From an uncultured Lachnospiraceae bacterium (GTDB taxonomy: Bacteria > Bacillota > Clostridia > Lachnospirales > Lachnospiraceae): a DNA stretch of 46,019 bases. The translations under genes were made by a program, and so were the position numbers. Where the stretch lies: NCBI GenBank assembly GCA_904420225.1, contig CAJFUP010000127.1:1-46019 (forward strand). The letters are read 5' to 3'. Below the pieces are notes generated by a model. That model saw nothing but the letters and a program-made list of their open reading frames with translations. It did not search any database and was not told where the DNA came from. Of the stretch, positions 17,529 to 24,821 are shown piece by piece (position 1 is the first letter of the stretch; every line of letters begins with the position of its first letter).

Positions 17529-18002
17529 TTATCGAATTGTTTCTTCCGTTTTTCCATGAGACTTTCTCAGATACCACTCCATCCCGATCTTCTCCAAGCG
17601 CTGAACTCGCTCCTGCCCCAGCTTGCCGCTGCGGTAAAATTTTCTCTGCTGTTTTATCCATTCACCCAGCGGAAAACTGTCAACCACATATCCGGCTGGG
17701 ACACGCAGATGGCCATACTGCTCTGAAAATTCTTTTGCCATTCCATACCACACATCCCAATCAGTGCGCCTTCTCAGTTCCCACTCCATGCCGATTTGCT
17801 CCAGCGCATAAATTTGATGTTTATCAATGGTATATTTGCCGGATCCGTGGTAAGCCGTCCTCTGTCTCTCAATCCAACGTCCCAGCTCGATTCCCTGAGA
17901 GGTCCGATATCTCCCGGGAACCCGCAGATCATGGTTTATTTGATAATACTCTTTGGCCAGCTGGTACCACTGTTCCCATGTCATTCTAGTGTATTTTCTC
18001 AT
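17529..18002 (-). CDS. small protein with two helicase-associated (HA) repeats
   Basis: 157 residues from the ATG at 18000-18002, which has AGGAG nine bases upstream. It contains two copies of the helicase-associated domain (about 8-75 and 80-146). Each starts with a W-x3-WY motif, continues with HLRVP or DLRVP, then GRWIERQR or GEWIKQQR, and ends in LEQIGMEW or LEKIGMEW. HA domains are thought to bind nucleic acid and usually follow helicase domains; here there is no helicase part. The frame stays open to an ATG at 18164 (54 more residues, Cys- and His-rich, with AGGA four bases before it), so a longer form cannot be excluded. The role is unknown. Confidence 0.8.
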   Translation of the reverse strand: MRKYTRMTWEQWYQLAKEYYQINHDLRVPGRYRTSQGIELGRWIERQRTAYHGSGKYTIDKHQIYALEQIGMEWELRRRTDWDVWYGMAKEFSEQYGHLRVPAGYVVDSFPLGEWIKQQRKFYRSGKLGQERVQRLEKIGMEWYLRKSHGKTEETIR

Positions 18003-18300
18003 TGCTTTTATCTCCTGTACAGTGTGTAGCTGTGTAGAACGATAATGTAGACATTTTCGTTCATTTTGCGGTGTAGCTTTTTTACAAGATTTCAGATAAA
18101 ATATACAATAGTTCCCAAATGGTTCACCATTAAAAAAGCAGTGCTCAAAAGAATTTTTAATCATTCTTTCCTACTGCCACAAAATTTAACGATATGTATG
18201 ATAATATGATTGAATTATCCTACTTTTTTCCCAGGGTAACCGATACCCAAAGAAAAGATATTTCAAATTTTAGTATACATGAAATATCCGAAAAAGTCTA
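18003..18300 (-). promoter_or_regulatory. promoter and long repeat-rich leader of the HA-domain gene
   Basis: On the minus strand, TAGACT (18295-18300) and TATACT (18272-18277) are 17 bases apart, so transcription would begin about 260 bases before the HA gene. The leader holds the palindrome GGGTAACCGATACCC (18234-18248) and four TGTAG-containing repeats (plus-strand GTGTAGC 18024-18030, GTGTAGA 18032-18038, ATGTAGA 18045-18051, GTGTAGC 18071-18077) just before the ribosome site. No known RNA family is recognised. Confidence 0.5.
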
Positions 18301-18377
18301 GTTTTCTTGACAAAACTTCTTGCCACTTTTCGGCCGCATGGGCAAAATATGTCATTTTTACCATATTTTTCCAAGGA

Positions 18378-18413
18378 ATCCCCGTTTTCACAGTGAAAGC
18401 TGAGGGATTTTCC
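18378..18413. repeat. nested inverted repeat downstream of the recombinase gene
   Basis: AATCCC and GGGATT flank the perfect palindrome TTTCACAGTGAAA, forming an imperfect hairpin about 55 bases after the recombinase stop. It may end that transcript, but there is no T run. The remainder of 18301-18466 shows nothing else I can identify. Confidence 0.4.
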
Positions 18414-18466
18414 AACGCGCTCTCTGGCTGAATCCGGTGATTCTTCCGATAACGCATGTAAATGAA

Positions 18467-19063
18467 TCACAGTCCATGCACCCAGCGCAGGAATGTGTCC
18501 TGGGCGATGTTCAGCTGTTTGGCGGCCTGCCGAGAGGAAATTTTTCCCTCCTCCCAGCTGAGTTTGATGGAAGCAAATTCGCTGGGGATCACCTTCCTGG
18601 GCCGTCCAAATCGAATCCCCCGCATTCTGGCGGCCGCAATTCCTTCCCTCTGTCTCTGCCTGATATTTTCCCGTTCTGTTTCCGCCACATAGGAAAGAAT
18701 TTGAAGCACCAAATCCGCAATAAACGTTCCCGTCAGATCTCTTCCTTTGGCCCGCGTATCCAGCAGCGGCATATCCAAAACAACAATGTCCGCTTTTTTC
18801 ACCTTGGTAATGATCCGCCACTGTTCCAATATCTCTTCATAATTTCTCCCCAATCTATCGATGCTCTTTATCACCAACACATCCCCCTTTCTCAGTCGCC
18901 GCAGCAACTTCCTGTAGCACGGCCTATTGAAATCTTTTCCGCTCAGCTTATCCGTATAAATACTCTTCTCATCCACTGGAAATTCTCTCAGCGCAATGAT
19001 CTGCCTGTCCTCATTTTGCTCCTTTGTGGAAACACGCACATATCCATAGACATTTCCCTCCAA
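18467..19063 (-). CDS. serine recombinase, resolvase/invertase family
   Basis: 198 residues from a TTG at 19061-19063, with AGGAGG seven bases upstream. The catalytic N-terminal domain begins VYGYVRVSTKEQ with the nucleophilic serine at about residue 11. It continues with DKLSGKDFNRP, VLVIKSIDRLGRN (catalytic arginines) and the long E helix with RENIRQRQREGI. A short C-terminal helix-turn-helix (about 155-195, SRQAAKQLNIAQDTFLRWV) fits the small resolvase/invertase class rather than large phage integrases. It looks intact. No transposase, invertible promoter or obvious res site is visible beside it, so its substrate is unknown. Confidence 0.93.
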   Translation of the reverse strand: MEGNVYGYVRVSTKEQNEDRQIIALREFPVDEKSIYTDKLSGKDFNRPCYRKLLRRLRKGDVLVIKSIDRLGRNYEEILEQWRIITKVKKADIVVLDMPLLDTRAKGRDLTGTFIADLVLQILSYVAETERENIRQRQREGIAAARMRGIRFGRPRKVIPSEFASIKLSWEEGKISSRQAAKQLNIAQDTFLRWVHGL

Positions 19064-19232
19064 GATTCAACCTCCTGTTCTCTCCTTATTCCTGCATCTT
19101 AAAAAAGCCGCCAAATCCCGCACCTATACCATACACATACAGGATCCAGACATGTTTTTTCGCTGTCCATCTTTTATTGTACGATGTTTTCGCCGGAAAT
19201 AAACAGAGAGTGAGTCCTGGAAAATTTTTTGA

Positions 19233-19261
19233 TTGTTAATCCTTTTCATTCATTATATAAT
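19233..19261 (+). promoter_or_regulatory. cbiK promoter
   Basis: TTGTTA (19233-19238), 17 bases, TATAAT (19256-19261). It leaves a leader of about 135 bases before cbiK. That leader has a small GGTTTGGGAAACC hairpin (about 19350-19362), but I find no B12 box or other cobalamin riboswitch core. The rest of the 19064-19402 gap is AT-rich and otherwise empty. Confidence 0.65.
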
Positions 19262-19402
19262 ATGAGTTGAGGTCAAAAGGTATTTTGCCCCCTTTGAAAG
19301 CCGCATTCATTGCTATCCCCTTAAAGGAGAAGCAAAATGATCTCATGAAGGGTTTGGGAAACCAACGGTTTAGACCAATCATACAAAGGAGCTTTATCCA
19401 TT

Positions 19403-20197
19403 ATGGAATCTAAAGAAAGAAAAGCAATTCTCCTGGTCAGTTTCGGCACCAGTGTGGCCGAGACCAGAAAACATACCATTGACGCCTTTGCCGCTCTAGT
19501 GCAGCGCACATATCCCCACTTGGAGATCAGACAGGCATACACCAGTGAGGTGATTCTTGGTATATTGAAGAAACGGGACGGCATATTCATTGATACCATC
19601 TCAGAAGCACTGGAACTCCTGAAAAAAGACGGATTTACCAATATCATCATTCAACCCACCCATATCATCAATGGCATTGAGAATACACGAATGCTTCACC
19701 TAATCCACCGCTTCAAGAATGATTTTGCCAAAATCCAGGTGGGCGTTCCCTTGCTGACCACCCAGGAAGATATGAGACAAGTAATCCTGGCGATTATGGC
19801 GGATTATCCGCTGCTTGCGGCAGATACCGGGGTTCTGCTTCTGGGCCATGGAACAGACCATCATTCCAACTTCACATATCCGGCCTTGGAATATACGGCC
19901 CGCCAGATGGGATATCCCCACTTATTCATTGGCACCATTGAAGGATATCCGGACGTGGATACTGTCATCTCCAATATCCTCTCCTCCACATGCCGAACCA
20001 TCATTCTGCTTCCCCTATTATTTGTGGCCGGGGAACATGCCAGAAACGATATGGCTGGAGATTCGCCAGACTCCTGGAAATCCCGTCTGGTATCCGCCGG
20101 GCTTACCGTGCGCTGTGTCCTGAAAGGGCTGGGAGAATACCCAGCCATACAGGATTTGTTTTTGCGTCATCTTATGGAAGCGGAAGGAAAAATGTAA
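19403..20197 (+). CDS. cbiK: sirohydrochlorin cobaltochelatase, CbiK type
   Basis: 264 residues, the length of CbiK. It inserts cobalt into sirohydrochlorin, the entry step of the anaerobic cobalamin pathway. Two chelatase histidines are visible: one in LLGHGTDHHSN (about 147) and one in VAGEHARNDMAGD (about 212). The N-terminus KAILLVSFGTSVAETR is typical, and no signal peptide is seen, so it should be cytoplasmic. AAAGGAG lies ten bases before the ATG. The gene faces cbiC, with only one base between the two stop codons. Confidence 0.94.
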   Translation: MESKERKAILLVSFGTSVAETRKHTIDAFAALVQRTYPHLEIRQAYTSEVILGILKKRDGIFIDTISEALELLKKDGFTNIIIQPTHIINGIENTRMLHLIHRFKNDFAKIQVGVPLLTTQEDMRQVILAIMADYPLLAADTGVLLLGHGTDHHSNFTYPALEYTARQMGYPHLFIGTIEGYPDVDTVISNILSSTCRTIILLPLLFVAGEHARNDMAGDSPDSWKSRLVSAGLTVRCVLKGLGEYPAIQDLFLRHLMEAEGKM

Positions 20198-20198
20198 T

Positions 20199-20894
20199 TC
20201 ACATACCGTAAAGCAGCGCATTGCATATGGCGGCCGCCACATTGCTGCCGCCTTTTCTGCCCTGGGCCACAATGTACGGCACCTGAATCCCCGTCTCCCT
20301 CTCCATATTTAAAATCCGTTCCTTGGCTTCCACCACATTGACAAAGCCCACCGGCACGCCGATGATGAGGCAAGGCCTTATTTTCCCTTCCAAAACCAGC
20401 TCATAAAGACGCAGCAGCGCTGTGGGCGCATTGCCAATGGCAAAAATCAGCGGTTTTTTCAGCAAAGCCGCCTTATCCATGCTGGCCGCGGCTCTGGTGG
20501 TTCCGTCTTCAGCGGCTGCAGCGGCCACATCTTCATCTGCCATGTAACAGAAGACTTCTCCACCGTAATGGGCCAGCTTTTTTTGATTGATTCCGGCCTT
20601 TCCCATGTTGGTGTCCGTCACAATGGACGCTCCCTGCCGGATGGCTTCCCTGCCTCTGGCCACAGCATGGGGAGAAAATTTCAAATGATCCGCATAATCA
20701 AAATCAGCTGTTGTATGAATGGCCCGTTTAATCACAGGTGCATTCTCTGGATCCAAAATCCGGTCTCCCAGCATCTCTGTAATGATTTCAAAACTCCTTT
20801 TTTCAATGTCCATCGGACGTATCGGTTCCAATTTCGTATCCCTTCCCTTCCTCATTTTCATCTTCCCTGCGCATGCTGTCTGGTTTTTTTGCAT
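20199..20894 (-). CDS. cbiC: cobalt-precorrin-8 methylmutase
   Basis: 231 residues. It shifts a methyl group from C-11 to C-12 to give cobyrinate. The conserved core starts at PMDIEKRSFEII (about residue 28), the catalytic histidine is in VIKRAIHTTADFDYADHL, and GVPVGFVNV and PYIVAQGRKGGSNVAAAICNAL follow. The N-terminus is about 20 residues longer than common CbiC proteins. An internal ATG near residue 12 is a possible start, but the ATG used here lies nine bases after the cobO stop with GGCGGGAG before it. It forms a pair with cobO. Confidence 0.94.
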   Translation of the reverse strand: MQKNQTACAGKMKMRKGRDTKLEPIRPMDIEKRSFEIITEMLGDRILDPENAPVIKRAIHTTADFDYADHLKFSPHAVARGREAIRQGASIVTDTNMGKAGINQKKLAHYGGEVFCYMADEDVAAAAAEDGTTRAAASMDKAALLKKPLIFAIGNAPTALLRLYELVLEGKIRPCLIIGVPVGFVNVVEAKERILNMERETGIQVPYIVAQGRKGGSNVAAAICNALLYGM

Positions 20895-20903
20895 ACTCCC
20901 GCC

Positions 20904-21419
20904 TTAGTACTCCACTCCCTCTCTGGCAGCCAGCCCACCATCAAAGGGATGCTTCACTTTTTTCATCTCTGTCACATAATCCGCCAGCTCCAAAAGCTCT
21001 TGCGGCGCATCTCTGCCCGTCATGGCCACCTCCAGACGCTGGGGGAGATTCTCCAGGAACGACAAAACCTGTGCCTGATCCACAAATTTATATTTCCATA
21101 CCGCCATCAATTCATCCAGAACCAGAAGATCGGCCTGGCTTGCCGCTTCCATGGCTTTTTCCCATATGCCATGGTAATACCGGGAGGCTTCTTCTTTCTC
21201 TTCTTCTTTCATATTCCAGACAAAGCCAAAACTTTTATCCAGGGGAATCACCGTCACCCCACTGATCTGACGCAGTGCAAAGACTTCCCCTGAATCCTCT
21301 GTTTTCAAAAAACGCACCACCGCCACTTTCTTTTGGCGGCCTGCCATGCGAACAGCCAGACCCACTGCTGCCGATGTCTTTCCCTTCCCGTCTCCCGTAT
21401 AAATGTGTATCTTTGCCAT
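20904..21419 (-). CDS. cobO: corrinoid adenosyltransferase, CobO/BtuR type
   Basis: 171 residues. It transfers the adenosyl group of ATP to cob(I)alamin or its precursors. The P-loop-like motif TGDGKGKTSAAVG is near the N-terminus, with VVRFLKT, LLVLDELMAVWKY and TGRDAPQELLELADYVTEM further on, as in the CobO/CobA/BtuR family. AAGGAG is eight bases before the ATG. It is first in the cobO-cbiC pair and has a near-perfect promoter, back to back with the P-type ATPase promoter. Confidence 0.95.
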   Translation of the reverse strand: MAKIHIYTGDGKGKTSAAVGLAVRMAGRQKKVAVVRFLKTEDSGEVFALRQISGVTVIPLDKSFGFVWNMKEEEKEEASRYYHGIWEKAMEAASQADLLVLDELMAVWKYKFVDQAQVLSFLENLPQRLEVAMTGRDAPQELLELADYVTEMKKVKHPFDGGLAAREGVEY

Positions 21420-21445
21420 AGCATTTACTCCTTTCCACTGTCAAC

Positions 21446-21474
21446 AGTATATCCACATTTGAATGCCCTGTCAA
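21446..21474 (-). promoter_or_regulatory. cobO-cbiC promoter
   Basis: On the minus strand, TTGACA (21469-21474) and TATACT (21446-21451) are separated by exactly 17 bases, directly upstream of cobO. Its -35 is 14 bases from the -35 of the divergent ATPase promoter. Confidence 0.88.
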
Positions 21475-21488
21475 ATGCGTCTTTTCCA

Positions 21489-21548
21489 TTGACATCCTAT
21501 ACCCCCATGGGTATAATGGAAGAAAGAACTTATACCCCCATGGGTATA
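21489..21548 (+). promoter_or_regulatory. metal-responsive promoter with two CsoR-type operators
   Basis: TTGACA (21489-21494), 17 bases and TATAAT (21512-21517) form a consensus promoter. The 18-base palindrome-like box TATACCCCCATGGGTATA occurs twice, at 21498-21515 (covering the spacer and -10) and at 21531-21548 (covering the early transcribed region, just before AAGGAGG). TACCCCC-x-GGGTA boxes are typical of the CsoR/RcnR family of copper-, nickel- or cobalt-sensing repressors. No such repressor gene lies in this window. Confidence 0.85.
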
Positions 21549-21567
21549 AAAAGGAGGTCTGATCTCA

Positions 21568-23436
21568 TTGCAATTTCTGGAACGAATCTTGAATTGGGGA
21601 GGGACCCGGCGGGACATCGCTTTTCTGGTTGTATCCGGCCTGGCCCTTCTCTCCAGTATGTTTCACCTGCTTCCCCTTCCTTTTGACGCCGCATGGATTG
21701 CTGTCATTCTCTGCGGTATTCCCATTGTTCTGGAAGCCGTAGTTGGATTGGTGACAGCATTGGATATCAAAGCGGATGTGCTGGTTTCCATGGCTCTCTT
21801 GGCTTCCCTGGCCATTGGCGAAAATTTTGCCGCCGGCGAGGTGGCCTTCATTATGCAGCTGGGAGCTCTTTTGGAAGATCTCACTGTGGCAAAAGCTAGA
21901 TCTGGTATTGAAAAGCTGATTCATCTAACCCCCCGCACAGCCCGAAAAGTGGAGGGAAAAAGTGAGACTGTCATTCCGGCACAGCAGGTTCATGTCGGCG
22001 ATGTCTTGCGGGTGCTCCCCGGAGAAACCGTACCTGTGGACGGAGTCATTCTCTGCGGTCAGACTTCCATCAATCAGGCGGTTATGACAGGCGAGTCTCT
22101 ACCCGTGGATAAAGGACCGGGGGATTCGGTTTCCAGCGGGACAGTAAACCAGTTCGGTTCTTTCGATATGACTGCAGTCCGAGTGGGAGAAGACAGTTCC
22201 ATTCAACGCATGATCCGCCTGGTTCAGTCCACCGATGCTGGAAAAGCGAAGATTGTGGGAATTGCCGACCGTTGGGCCACATGGATTGTCGCCATTGCAT
22301 TGGCTGCGGCAATTCTCACCGGCATTGTCACCCAAGAGCCCATCCGTGCGGTAACGATTCTGGTGGTATTTTGTCCCTGTGCCCTGGTACTGGCCACTCC
22401 CACGGCTATCATGGCTGCCATTGGAAATGCCACCAAGTATGGTTTTCTGGTCCGGGAAGGCGATGCTCTGGAACGTCTGGCCACCGTCTCCTGCATCGCT
22501 TTTGATAAGACAGGGACTCTCACCCGCGGCGACCTGCAGGTAACTGCTGTAAAGAGTTTTCATCCGCATATGAGCGACTCCATGCTGTATACCCAGGCAG
22601 CCTGTGCCGAGCAGCGCTCTGAGCATCCTCTTGGAAAAGCGGTGGTCCGCTGTCATGGGGAAGAAGTGGGCATTTCCCTCCCTCCCGCCGATGCTTTCCG
22701 TATGCTTCCCGGTCGCGGCGTGGAAGCCAAAACCCGAACCCATGTTATTCTGGTCGGCAGTCAGACGCTTTTTGAGGAATCTGGCATTGCCATTTTACCC
22801 CAAGCAAAAACCGCCATGGAACAATATCTCCATGACGGCTGTACTCTAATTCTTGTAGCCATTGACGGCAGCTTCTGCGGCTTTTTAGCCCTATCCGATA
22901 CCCTCCGCGCCGATGCCCGCGAAACCATTGCCGAAATAAAACGCACAGGCGTTGTGCCTATTCTTCTGACCGGTGACCAGGAAAATGCCGCCAGACATAT
23001 GGCATCCCTTTTGAACATCCGCGAAGTGCATTCCGGCTGTCTCCCAGAAGATAAGCTACGCCTGATGGATGCGTATCAAAACCACAGTCAAAACGTCTGC
23101 ATGATCGGTGACGGCATCAATGATGCCCCCGCACTGAAAAAAGCTCATGTGGGGATTGCCATGGGCGGTATCGGCAGCGACATTGCCGTAGACGCCGCCG
23201 ATATTGTCCTGGTCAATGACGAGATTTGCAGGCTGCCCCACCTTCTTCTGCTTGCCCGCCGGATGATGTTTACCATCCGCTGCAATCTGACCTTCTCCAT
23301 GGCGCTAAACTTTGTCGCCATTATCCTGGCCATTACAGGTGTCCTGAATCCTGTGGTGGGTGCCCTGGTACACAACGCAGGATCTGTTCTGGTCATTGTC
23401 AATTCCGCATTTCTACTGTTTCGATCTACATCTTGA
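21568..23436 (+). CDS. heavy-metal-transporting P1B-type ATPase
   Basis: 622 residues from a TTG with AAGGAGG ten bases upstream. Seen in order: membrane helices, the actuator motif TGESLPVDKG, the transmembrane metal site CPC at 269-271 (FCPCALVLATPTA), the phosphorylated Asp in DKTGT at 313, the SEHPLG nucleotide motif, GDGINDAP, and a last helix with VHNAGSVLVIVNS. It exports a soft or transition metal from the cytoplasm. There is no N-terminal CxxC metal-binding domain, and the last-helix HN-GS-N signature differs from the classical copper (CopA) pattern. The metal is therefore uncertain: the operators suggest copper, and the cobalamin neighbours suggest cobalt or nickel. Confidence 0.93.
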   Translation: MQFLERILNWGGTRRDIAFLVVSGLALLSSMFHLLPLPFDAAWIAVILCGIPIVLEAVVGLVTALDIKADVLVSMALLASLAIGENFAAGEVAFIMQLGALLEDLTVAKARSGIEKLIHLTPRTARKVEGKSETVIPAQQVHVGDVLRVLPGETVPVDGVILCGQTSINQAVMTGESLPVDKGPGDSVSSGTVNQFGSFDMTAVRVGEDSSIQRMIRLVQSTDAGKAKIVGIADRWATWIVAIALAAAILTGIVTQEPIRAVTILVVFCPCALVLATPTAIMAAIGNATKYGFLVREGDALERLATVSCIAFDKTGTLTRGDLQVTAVKSFHPHMSDSMLYTQAACAEQRSEHPLGKAVVRCHGEEVGISLPPADAFRMLPGRGVEAKTRTHVILVGSQTLFEESGIAILPQAKTAMEQYLHDGCTLILVAIDGSFCGFLALSDTLRADARETIAEIKRTGVVPILLTGDQENAARHMASLLNIREVHSGCLPEDKLRLMDAYQNHSQNVCMIGDGINDAPALKKAHVGIAMGGIGSDIAVDAADIVLVNDEICRLPHLLLLARRMMFTIRCNLTFSMALNFVAIILAITGVLNPVVGALVHNAGSVLVIVNSAFLLFRSTS

Positions 23437-23444
23437 GTTCATAT

Positions 23445-23480
23445 ATCACTGAAAATAACACTGCTTTCCTTCTCAGTGAT
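23445..23480. terminator. inverted repeat between convergent genes
   Basis: ATCACTGA (23445-23452) pairs with TCAGTGAT (23473-23480) across a 20-base loop between the ATPase stop and the AICAR transformylase stop, overlapping the latter. It is a weak terminator candidate for either gene. Confidence 0.4.
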
Positions 23481-24651
23481 GGAACAGACGGATTCCCGTG
23501 AAGGCCATGGCCATATGGTAATGGTTGCAGGTTTCAATGACATTATCGTCCCGGACAGACCCGCCTGGCTGGGCAATGTACTCCACGCCGCTTTTATGAG
23601 CCCGCTCTATGTTATCGCCGAAGGGGAAGAAGGCATCGGATCCCAGAGATACTCCCTTCATCTGGTCCAGCCATGCTCTTTTCTCTTCCCTGGTGAATAC
23701 CGGCGGCTTCACTTTGAATGTTTTTTCCCAAACGCCGTCGGCCAGCACATCCATATAGTCCTCGCCGATGTACACATCGATGGCATTGTCTCTGTCGGCA
23801 CGGCGGATTCCGTCCACAAACTGCAGGGATAGCACCTGCGGAGCTTGGCGCAGGAACCAATTGTCCGCCTTATTGCCGGCCAGACGGGTACAGTGTACGC
23901 GGGACTGCTGACCAGCGCCGATACCGATGGCCTGTCCGTCTTTTACATAACATACGGAATTGGACTGGGTGTATTTCAATGTGATCAGGGATATGATCAA
24001 ATCAATCTTGGCTGCATCGGGAATCTCTTTGTTTTCCGTCACCACATTGGACAAAAGTTCTCTGTTGATTGGAAGCTCGTTTCTTCCCTGCTCGAACGTG
24101 ATGCCGAAAACCTGCTTCTGCTCCAAGGGCTCCGGCCGATAGGCGGGATCGATTTGGATCACATTATAATTTCCTTTTTTCTTCTGTTTTAAGATTTCCA
24201 GAGCTTCCGGTTCATATCCGGGAGCGATGACGCCGTCAGACACTTCTCTTTTGATGATTCTGGCCGTGTCCACATCACATACATCGGACAAAGCGATAAA
24301 ATCACCGAAGGAGGACATGCGGTCCGCTCCCCTCGCCCTGGCATAGGCACAGGCCAGCGGAGAAAGCTCGCCCATATCATCCACCCAGTAAATTTTCCGA
24401 AGTGTATCGGACATGGGAAGACCGACAGCCGCACCGGCCGGGGATACATGCTTGAAGGATGTGGCTGCCGGAAGACCGGTAGCCTCCTTCAATTCCTTCA
24501 CCAGCTGCCAGCCGTTGAAAGCATCCAAGAAATTAATATATCCCGGCTTTCCGCAAAGTACCTGGATGGGCAAGTCGCTGCCATCTTTCATAAAGATCCG
24601 GGAAGGTTTCTGATTGGGGTTGCATCCGTATTTCAATTCTAATTCATTCAT
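23473..24651 (-). CDS. stand-alone AICAR transformylase (PurH C-terminal domain type)
   Basis: 392 residues corresponding only to the formyltransferase part of PurH. It converts AICAR to FAICAR with 10-formyltetrahydrofolate. Family motifs include KYGCNPNQKPS, SFKHVSPAGAAVG, the catalytic Lys-His in that segment, YTQSNSVCYVKDGQAIGIGAGQQSRVHCTRLA and AQPGGSVRD. The IMP cyclohydrolase domain normally fused at the N-terminus is missing; that activity is supplied by the PurO-type gene just upstream. The two are read in the same direction, with a ZTP riboswitch ahead of both. The ribosome site is AAGGAGAG before the ATG. Confidence 0.93.
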   Translation of the reverse strand: MNELELKYGCNPNQKPSRIFMKDGSDLPIQVLCGKPGYINFLDAFNGWQLVKELKEATGLPAATSFKHVSPAGAAVGLPMSDTLRKIYWVDDMGELSPLACAYARARGADRMSSFGDFIALSDVCDVDTARIIKREVSDGVIAPGYEPEALEILKQKKKGNYNVIQIDPAYRPEPLEQKQVFGITFEQGRNELPINRELLSNVVTENKEIPDAAKIDLIISLITLKYTQSNSVCYVKDGQAIGIGAGQQSRVHCTRLAGNKADNWFLRQAPQVLSLQFVDGIRRADRDNAIDVYIGEDYMDVLADGVWEKTFKVKPPVFTREEKRAWLDQMKGVSLGSDAFFPFGDNIERAHKSGVEYIAQPGGSVRDDNVIETCNHYHMAMAFTGIRLFHH

Positions 24652-24721
24652 GGAATTCTCTCTCCTTTTTTGCCGCCCAATGACCGCGGCTTATCTTACT
24701 GCCGCGTTTTCACGACGTTAT

Positions 24722-24781
24722 GACGCTGGCGTCATAGACGTTGACGTCATAGACGTTGGCGTCATAGACGTTGGCGTTTAT
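24722..24781. repeat. four tandem 15-base repeats
   Basis: Four consecutive imperfect copies of GACGTTGGCGTCATA (24722-24736, 24737-24751, 24752-24766, 24767-24781), preceded by a partial copy at 24713. Each contains a TGACGTCA- or TGGCGTCA-like near-palindrome. They fill the gap between the IMP cyclohydrolase stop and the AICAR transformylase start. Downstream on the minus strand CGCGGC and GCCGCG (about 24685-24706) form a further hairpin. Confidence 0.85.
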
Positions 24782-24801
24782 GACATTATCTTGATAATCT
24801 G

Positions 24802-24821
24802 AAAACGTCATCTGACGTTTT
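24802..24821 (-). terminator. hairpin at the end of the IMP cyclohydrolase gene
   Basis: AAAACGTCA and TGACGTTTT form a perfect nine-pair stem with a two-base loop that overlaps the last codons and the stop. It could weaken readthrough into the transformylase gene. The loop is very short, so its efficiency is uncertain. Confidence 0.5.

Noticed and set aside
18263-18457. 64-codon minus-strand frame just after the recombinase gene
   Set aside because: No ribosome site, no similarity I recognise, and it contains the nested inverted repeat and a promoter.
19262-19402. cobalamin riboswitch before cbiK
   Set aside because: The leader is shorter than a usual cobalamin riboswitch and I could not find the B12 box or the conserved junction sequences.
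24614-24802. 62-codon plus-strand frame with repeated DV residues
   Set aside because: It merely translates the 15-base tandem repeat; no ribosome site.
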